Below are positions 38,063 through 41,825 of a DNA stretch of 41,825 bases, in pieces. The position numbers were made by a program, and so were the translations under genes. The DNA lies in the NCBI GenBank assembly GCA_022842285.1, contig JALHPV010000026.1:1-41825 (forward strand), in the 5' to 3' direction. Positions within the stretch are counted from its first letter, which is position 1; each line of letters starts with the position of its first letter. The notes beneath the pieces were generated by a model. It was not told where the DNA came from, did no database searches, and saw only the letters and a list, made by a program, of their open reading frames with translations. Source of the stretch: Kofleriaceae bacterium (GTDB lineage Bacteria; Myxococcota_A; Polyangia; Haliangiales; Haliangiaceae).

Positions 38063-38833
38063 ATGGGCGCCTCCATCATGACCCAGACCGCCCTCCACAC
38101 CTCGACGACCTCCGCCGCCACCACCGCCAACCTCGCCACCGCGATCGATCGCTACGTCGCCGCGACGTTCGCCGGCTACCAGGCCGCCGTCGTCGCGGTG
38201 GTGCCGTCCCTCGGCGAGCCGCGCGTCACCGACCCCGACCTCGCCCTCCGCACGGTCCGCAAGGCCATCGAGACCCTCGTCGGCGTGGCGGTCGGCTCCA
38301 CCATTGGCACGGTCGCCACCGCCCTCCGGCGGGGCTTCGGCGCCGAGACCCGCGCCGCCGTCGCGGCCGAGCTCGCGCGGATTGCCCACGGCGATGGACC
38401 TCTGTCATCCGTCGCCACGCTGGGCACCCCTCCCCGCTTCCTCCCTCCCGGCGATAACCGGCCGCTCGTCGACGAGCTCGGCGCGCGCCTCGTCGCTCGC
38501 CTCCGCCACGCCATCGCCTTCACGCGCCGCCACATCGCGGCCCTCCTCGCCGGCTGCGCCGAGCGCCCGTCATCCCTCGCGACGATGCTCGACTCGCTCG
38601 CCACCGACGACGCGGCCACGCTGGGGTACTCGGATCAGATCACCGTCGGCTGGTCCCACGTCCGCTCGCGCCTGGCGAACACCCAGATTCCAGCTCTCCC
38701 CGCGCACCCGCGCTTCGCCCGCGCCTCGACGACGTGGATGGCGTGGTCGAGCCGCGTGCGCAACCTCCCCGAGCCCGTGCTCAGCGAGGACGCCGACCTC
38801 GTGGCCTCCGGTTATCTGATGCGCATCGCCTAG
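38063..38833 (+). CDS. Protein of unknown function
   Basis: A 256-residue protein I do not recognise. It is rich in Ala, Arg and Thr, has no signal peptide or clear membrane span, and looks mostly helical. Its codon pattern fits the window. One segment (VRKAIETLVGVAVGSTIGTVATALRRGFG) is moderately hydrophobic and glycine-rich, and a Cys occurs at LLAGCAER. The start is uncertain: ATG 38063 has AGGG eight bases upstream and is preferred; GTG 38054 and ATG 38078 are in the same frame. It is divergent from the peptidase operon and 26 bases upstream of the Uma2-type gene. Confidence 0.55.
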   Translation: MGASIMTQTALHTSTTSAATTANLATAIDRYVAATFAGYQAAVVAVVPSLGEPRVTDPDLALRTVRKAIETLVGVAVGSTIGTVATALRRGFGAETRAAVAAELARIAHGDGPLSSVATLGTPPRFLPPGDNRPLVDELGARLVARLRHAIAFTRRHIAALLAGCAERPSSLATMLDSLATDDAATLGYSDQITVGWSHVRSRLANTQIPALPAHPRFARASTTWMAWSSRVRNLPEPVLSEDADLVASGYLMRIA

Positions 38834-38843
38834 CCATGAGCGC

Positions 38844-38849
38844 TACACT
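38844..38849 (+). promoter_or_regulatory. Putative -10 element of the Uma2-type gene
   Basis: TACACT ends ten bases before ATG 38860, which would give a leader of about three bases. It supports 38860 rather than the earlier in-frame ATG 38836 as the start. Confidence 0.33.
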
Positions 38850-38859
38850 GACCACAGCG

Positions 38860-39423
38860 ATGGCGACTCCCGGCCGCAAGCGCGCGACCTACGACGATGT
38901 GCTGGCAGCGCCCGAGCACATGGTCGCCGAGATCGTGGGTGGTGTGCTCCACACGAGCCCGCGCCCCGCTGCGAGACATAGCCGCGCAACCTCGTCGCTC
39001 CATGGTGACATCGCGGGCCCGTTCGACCGCGGGCGGAATGGCCCCGGCGGCTGGCTCATTCTCATCGAACCCGAGCTGCATGTCGGTGACGACATCGTGG
39101 TGCCTGACCTCGCGGCGTGGCGTCGCGCTCGCATGCCGGAGTGCCCCGATGTCGTGTACTTCGAGCTCGCGCCGGACTGGGTCTGCGAGACGCTGTCGCC
39201 GAGTACCGCCGGATTCGATCGCCGCGACAAGCTCGCCGTCTACGCTCGCGAGCAAGTGACTCACGTGTGGTTCGTCGATCCGATCGCCCGCACTCTCGAG
39301 ATCCTCGCCCTCGATGGACAGACGTACCGCGTGCATGCGGTCCATCACGGCGATGCCGTCGTACGAGCCGAGCCGTTCGACGCGGTCGAGCTCGAGCTCG
39401 CGAGTTGGTGGCTTCCCGGCTAG
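38860..39423 (+). CDS. Uma2-family protein (PD-(D/E)XK nuclease fold)
   Basis: A 187-residue Uma2 (DUF820) protein. The family's restriction-endonuclease-like core is visible: EIVGGVLHTSPRPAARHSRATSSLHG, then the first acidic residue in DIVVPDLAAWRR, the second in WVCETLSPSTAGFDRRDKLAVYAREQVTHVWFVDP, and the trailing strand with a hydrophobic ending. Uma2 proteins are abundant in cyanobacteria and myxobacteria; their biological target is not established, and nuclease function is inferred from the fold. ATG 38860 gives the normal start (MATPGRKRATYDD). No mobile element borders it. Confidence 0.9.
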   Translation: MATPGRKRATYDDVLAAPEHMVAEIVGGVLHTSPRPAARHSRATSSLHGDIAGPFDRGRNGPGGWLILIEPELHVGDDIVVPDLAAWRRARMPECPDVVYFELAPDWVCETLSPSTAGFDRRDKLAVYAREQVTHVWFVDPIARTLEILALDGQTYRVHAVHHGDAVVRAEPFDAVELELASWWLPG

Positions 39424-39437
39424 GGCGAGCTATCCGC

Positions 39438-39443
39438 TATGCT
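39438..39443 (+). promoter_or_regulatory. Putative -10 element of the zinc-finger gene
   Basis: TATGCT ends six bases before GTG 39450 and supports that codon as the start. No Shine-Dalgarno sequence is seen. Confidence 0.38.
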
Positions 39444-39449
39444 GGGTGC

Positions 39450-39788
39450 GTGCAGGATGCATTGCCCGGCGGCCCATGCGAGATCTGCGACGGGACCGGC
39501 ACGTGGCAGGGTGGCTGCGAGCTCCCCGACGACTGCTTCCAGTGCCACGGCACCGGCATCCAGCGCGCGCGCGGCAACTGCGAGGCTTGCAGCGGCTGGG
39601 GCTGGACCTTCGGTGCACGCAAGTGCACCGCGTGCCGCGCGACCGGCTGGACCGACGACGACATCGCCCTCTACTGGTGCAAGCAGTGCCGGCAGACCAT
39701 CGCGAGCGTGCCCACCGCGCCGGACTGCCCGAAGGGCGGCGGCCATGCCATCGCCCGGCTGACGGCCGCGTTCAGGACGGGGTCGTAG
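39450..39788 (+). CDS. DnaJ-type CxxCxGxG zinc-finger protein without a J domain
   Basis: A 112-residue protein made largely of cysteine-rich repeats: CEICDGTG, CFQCHGTG, CEACSGWG and CTACRATG, and a final WCKQC. Four CxxCxGxG-like units are what DnaJ uses to bind two zinc ions and contact unfolded proteins. No J domain, transit region or substrate domain is present. GTG 39450 gives a tidy start at the first repeat and lies six bases after TATGCT; the long frame upstream is shadow sequence of the Uma2 gene. It overlaps the reverse-strand methyltransferase gene by 17 bases, tail to tail. It could be a small redox-active or zinc-holding chaperone (inference). Confidence 0.75.
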   Translation: MQDALPGGPCEICDGTGTWQGGCELPDDCFQCHGTGIQRARGNCEACSGWGWTFGARKCTACRATGWTDDDIALYWCKQCRQTIASVPTAPDCPKGGGHAIARLTAAFRTGS

Positions 39789-40371
39789 CGCGGCGGAAGA
39801 CGAGGACGTGATTGTTGGCGGGCATCGCCACGGTCTCGACGAGCGCGAGCCCGGCCTGCCCGGCCAGCCGCGTCAGATCCGTCACGTCGCGCACCCCCCA
39901 CCGCGCATCGCGCGACTTCAGGGATCGATCGAAGTCCTCGTTCGAGGGCGCCGTCACGCCGTCGAACCGGTAGGGGCCATAGGTCACGAGCACGCCGTCC
40001 GGGGCGAGCACGCGCCCGGCCCCCGCGAACAGCGCCTCCGCGGCGTCCCACGGCGCGATGTGGATCATGTTGATGCACACGATCACGTCGACCGCCGCGA
40101 CGGGCCAGGTGCCGGTCACATCGAACGCGAGCGGCGCGGCGAGGTTTTCCAGCTGCGCCTCCTCGCGCCACGCCGCGATGCTCTCCCGCGACGTCGCGTC
40201 GGGGTCGGTTGGCTGCCAGGTCAGCCCCGGGAACGCCCTCGCGAACGCGACCGCATGCTCGCCCGTCCCGCTCGCGATCTCGAGGACGTGCCCCGTCGCC
40301 GGTAGCACGCGCGCGAGCACCTCGCGGATCGGCTCGCGGTTGCGCGCGGTCGCGGGGGCGAACTTCTTCAT
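39772..40371 (-). CDS. DUF938 class I SAM-dependent methyltransferase
   Basis: A 199-residue methyltransferase-fold protein. The SAM-binding loop is VLEIASGTGEHAVAFARAF (near residues 29-47), motif II is PTDPDATSRESIAAW, and the later motif is VDVIVCINMIHIAPWDAAEALFAGAGRVLAPDGVLVTYGPYR. The IHIAPW and YGPYRFDG sequences are characteristic of DUF938. The substrate is not known for the family. Upstream of the ATG is TAAGGTGG, which could act as a ribosome site or, as TAAGGT six bases before the ATG, as a -10 element. It overlaps the zinc-finger gene at the 3' end by 17 bases. Confidence 0.92.
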   Translation of the reverse strand: MKKFAPATARNREPIREVLARVLPATGHVLEIASGTGEHAVAFARAFPGLTWQPTDPDATSRESIAAWREEAQLENLAAPLAFDVTGTWPVAAVDVIVCINMIHIAPWDAAEALFAGAGRVLAPDGVLVTYGPYRFDGVTAPSNEDFDRSLKSRDARWGVRDVTDLTRLAGQAGLALVETVAMPANNHVLVFRRATTPS

Positions 40372-40433
40372 GGCGCCACCTTAGAACGGATCCGAAACAT
40401 CGGTACCGCGCCGTTCTCCTTCTCGGTTCGTCC

Positions 40434-41825
40434 TTAGCGCGGCGCCGCCAGCTCGCGGTCCACGAGCTCGAACAGGAGCTGCTGCATCCGCGCGAGGATG
40501 GCGGGGTCGGATGCGGCCCGGTCGTGCGCGTCGGTCACATCGGCGAGGGCGAACAACGACCAGGCGTTGGCCTCGCGGTCCCAGATGACCTTCCAGCCGC
40601 CGGCGATTGCGCCCACCAGGTCGCGCGTGATCTGCCGGTCGGGGGGCAGCTCCAGGAGTACCGCGCGCGCGGTCGCGCCGGCCTCCGCGGGGGGTGCGCC
40701 ACGCACCGTCGCCGCGAGCGACTGCCCCGACAAGCCGGGTGGCGCCGGCACCCCGGCGAGCTCCAGCACCGTCGGCATCACATCCACGAGGCTCACCGGG
40801 CTCTCGACCACCTGCCCCGGGCTGTCCGGCGCGCGGACAATCAGGGGCACGCGGATCACCTGGTTGTAGAGGCTGCGCGCATGAAACCGCAGCCCGTGCT
40901 CGCCGAACTCCTCTCCGTGATCGGCGGCGAGCACGATGATCGTGCGCATCGGGTCGACGACGGCGAAGAGGCGGGCCAGCTCGCGATCCGCGGCCGCGAT
41001 CTCCGCGTCATACCGATCGATCTCGCGCGCGCCGAAGTCCGGGCTCCCCGGCGGCGCCACGTAAGGATGATGCGGCTCGTAGAGATGGACCCACAGGAAC
41101 GCCGGCCCCCGCGGCTCGCCCGTCGTCCGCGGTCCCCACCAGCGCAGAGCCGCGTCGACGACCGCGCCCGCATTGTCGAGGCCGGGGCTCGCCGCCCGCG
41201 CCGCTTCCGCCCCGCGGTCCACCTCCTGGAACCCGCGCAGGGCATCCGCGACGACGAGCCGCTCGCCGCACAGCACGGCGCCCGTCGCATAGCCCGCCGC
41301 CTGCAGCACCTCGGCGAGCGAACCGGGTCTCCCCTCGCGCTGTGCGAGCGAGGCGTAGCGGCCGTCGAGGAGCGCCGGCAACGCGTGGCGCGTCGTCGGG
41401 CTCGGGGTCACGGCCCACGCGAAGCGGGTGCCCGCCGCGGCGAGCGTGTCGATCGCAGGTGACGTGGGGCGGTCGTAGCCCCACGCGGAGAGGTGGTCCG
41501 CTCGCAGCGCATCGATCGAGACGAGGAGGATGTCGGGTCGGGCCCCGTCATGGCTGGCGGGCCCGGTGACCGCGTCGCGGGGCCGCGCGACTGCATCCGC
41601 GCCCGTGCAGTTCTCGTCGATGCCGTTGCCGACGATATCGATCGCGGCCGGATGGCGATGGGGGTTCGCGTCATCGCAATCGGAGCCGCCGAAGCGGCCG
41701 GCGTAGCCATCGCCGTCGCGATCGCCCAAAGCCAGCAGCCGACGCACGACGCGCGGGCTCGCGATGCCTTGCTCGATCGCCGCCGCGCGCGCCGCGGGCG
41801 CGAGGCCCATCCGCAGCGAGCCCAC
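40434..41825 (-). CDS. Sulfatase-like hydrolase with N-terminal MopE-type DCDD motif (5'-partial)
   Basis: At least 463 residues of an alkaline-phosphatase-superfamily enzyme, cut by the window edge. An N-terminal segment of about 45 residues (DRDGDGYAG, SDCDDANPHRHPAAIDI, GNGIDENCTG) matches the calcium/metal motif of MopE-type surface proteins. The catalytic domain begins ILLVSIDALRADHLSAWGYDRPTSPAIDTLAAAG; the metal residues also include AADHGEEFGEHG. At the nucleophile position the sequence is SPTTRHALPALLDG, so a Thr replaces the Cys/Ser of the sulfatase C/S-x-P-x-R motif, as in phosphoglycerol- or phosphoethanolamine-transferase relatives. Formylglycine sulfatase activity is therefore unlikely. 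The enzyme is probably exported, but its signal lies beyond the window. Confidence 0.83.
   Translation of the reverse strand: MGSLRMGLAPAARAAAIEQGIASPRVVRRLLALGDRDGDGYAGRFGGSDCDDANPHRHPAAIDIVGNGIDENCTGADAVARPRDAVTGPASHDGARPDILLVSIDALRADHLSAWGYDRPTSPAIDTLAAAGTRFAWAVTPSPTTRHALPALLDGRYASLAQREGRPGSLAEVLQAAGYATGAVLCGERLVVADALRGFQEVDRGAEAARAASPGLDNAGAVVDAALRWWGPRTTGEPRGPAFLWVHLYEPHHPYVAPPGSPDFGAREIDRYDAEIAAADRELARLFAVVDPMRTIIVLAADHGEEFGEHGLRFHARSLYNQVIRVPLIVRAPDSPGQVVESPVSLVDVMPTVLELAGVPAPPGLSGQSLAATVRGAPPAEAGATARAVLLELPPDRQITRDLVGAIAGGWKVIWDREANAWSLFALADVTDAHDRAASDPAILARMQQLLFELVDRELAAPR

Noticed and set aside
38860-39423. Uma2 gene as a restriction system
   Set aside because: Uma2 shares the nuclease fold, but no methylase or specificity partner is adjacent. 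The neighbouring DUF938 methyltransferase is a different family and on the other strand.

Overview
The window is dense, high-GC bacterial chromosome (about two-thirds G+C outside one short segment) and most probably comes from a myxobacterium (Myxococcota, Polyangia-like). Reasons: many lipoproteins with short acidic linkers, two lipoproteins starting Cys-Gly-Arg-(Leu/Phe)-Gly-Phe-Asp after the lipobox, Cys-rich RCC1 propellers, a MYXO-CTERM-like tail, thrombospondin type 3 and MopE-type DCDD repeats, and PEGA proteins. There is no phage, plasmid, CRISPR or complete insertion sequence. Taxonomy is inference from gene style only.

Layout. 1-5 kb: GNAT enzyme (cut by the edge), Hydin-like lipoprotein, acylphosphatase, metallophosphoesterase, rpmE-prfA and a small lipoprotein. 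4.5-6 kb: a reverse-strand operon of a DsbA-like lipoprotein and a TlpA-like thioredoxin. 6-8.6 kb: a TetR (FadR-like) gene joined to etfB-etfA, with a near-perfect FadR-type palindrome lying over its start codon. 8.6-13 kb: two tandem RCC1 lipoproteins of 14 repeats each. 13-19.3 kb: ArsB/NhaD-type transporter, BI-1/YccA protein and the MoxR-DUF58-transglutaminase triad. 19.4-24.2 kb: a protein that looks like a fusion of a MYXO-CTERM-anchored protein with an outer-membrane barrel, a convergent PEGA-barrel protein, a TerB-like protein and a lone SUKH protein. 24.3-27.9 kb: a very large lipoprotein amidohydrolase with TSP3, Ig-like and lamin-tail modules.

27.94-29.33 kb is the one accessory-looking patch. 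It opens with the orphan 3' end of a tRNA (T-arm, acceptor strand, CCA), then carries two small exported-protein genes of visibly lower GC, the second frameshifted at a run of five Gs. 29.4-41.8 kb returns to ordinary composition: an Hsp70 nucleotide-binding domain without a substrate domain, divergent from pckA; a membrane adenylate cyclase; a two-gene operon of lipoprotein M13 and M3 metallopeptidases; an unrecognised protein; a Uma2 nuclease-fold protein; a DnaJ-type zinc-finger protein; a DUF938 methyltransferase; and a MopE-sulfatase fusion cut by the right edge.

Two themes run through the window. First, many non-operonic start codons have a -10-like hexamer 6-9 bases upstream and little or no Shine-Dalgarno sequence, which suggests widespread leaderless or near-leaderless mRNAs. 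Second, much of the coding capacity is cell-envelope display: at least nine predicted lipoproteins and two or three predicted barrels. The best candidates for something not yet described are the FadR operator on a start codon, the apparent polyprotein at 19.4-21.4 kb, and the paired 14-blade disulfide propellers.
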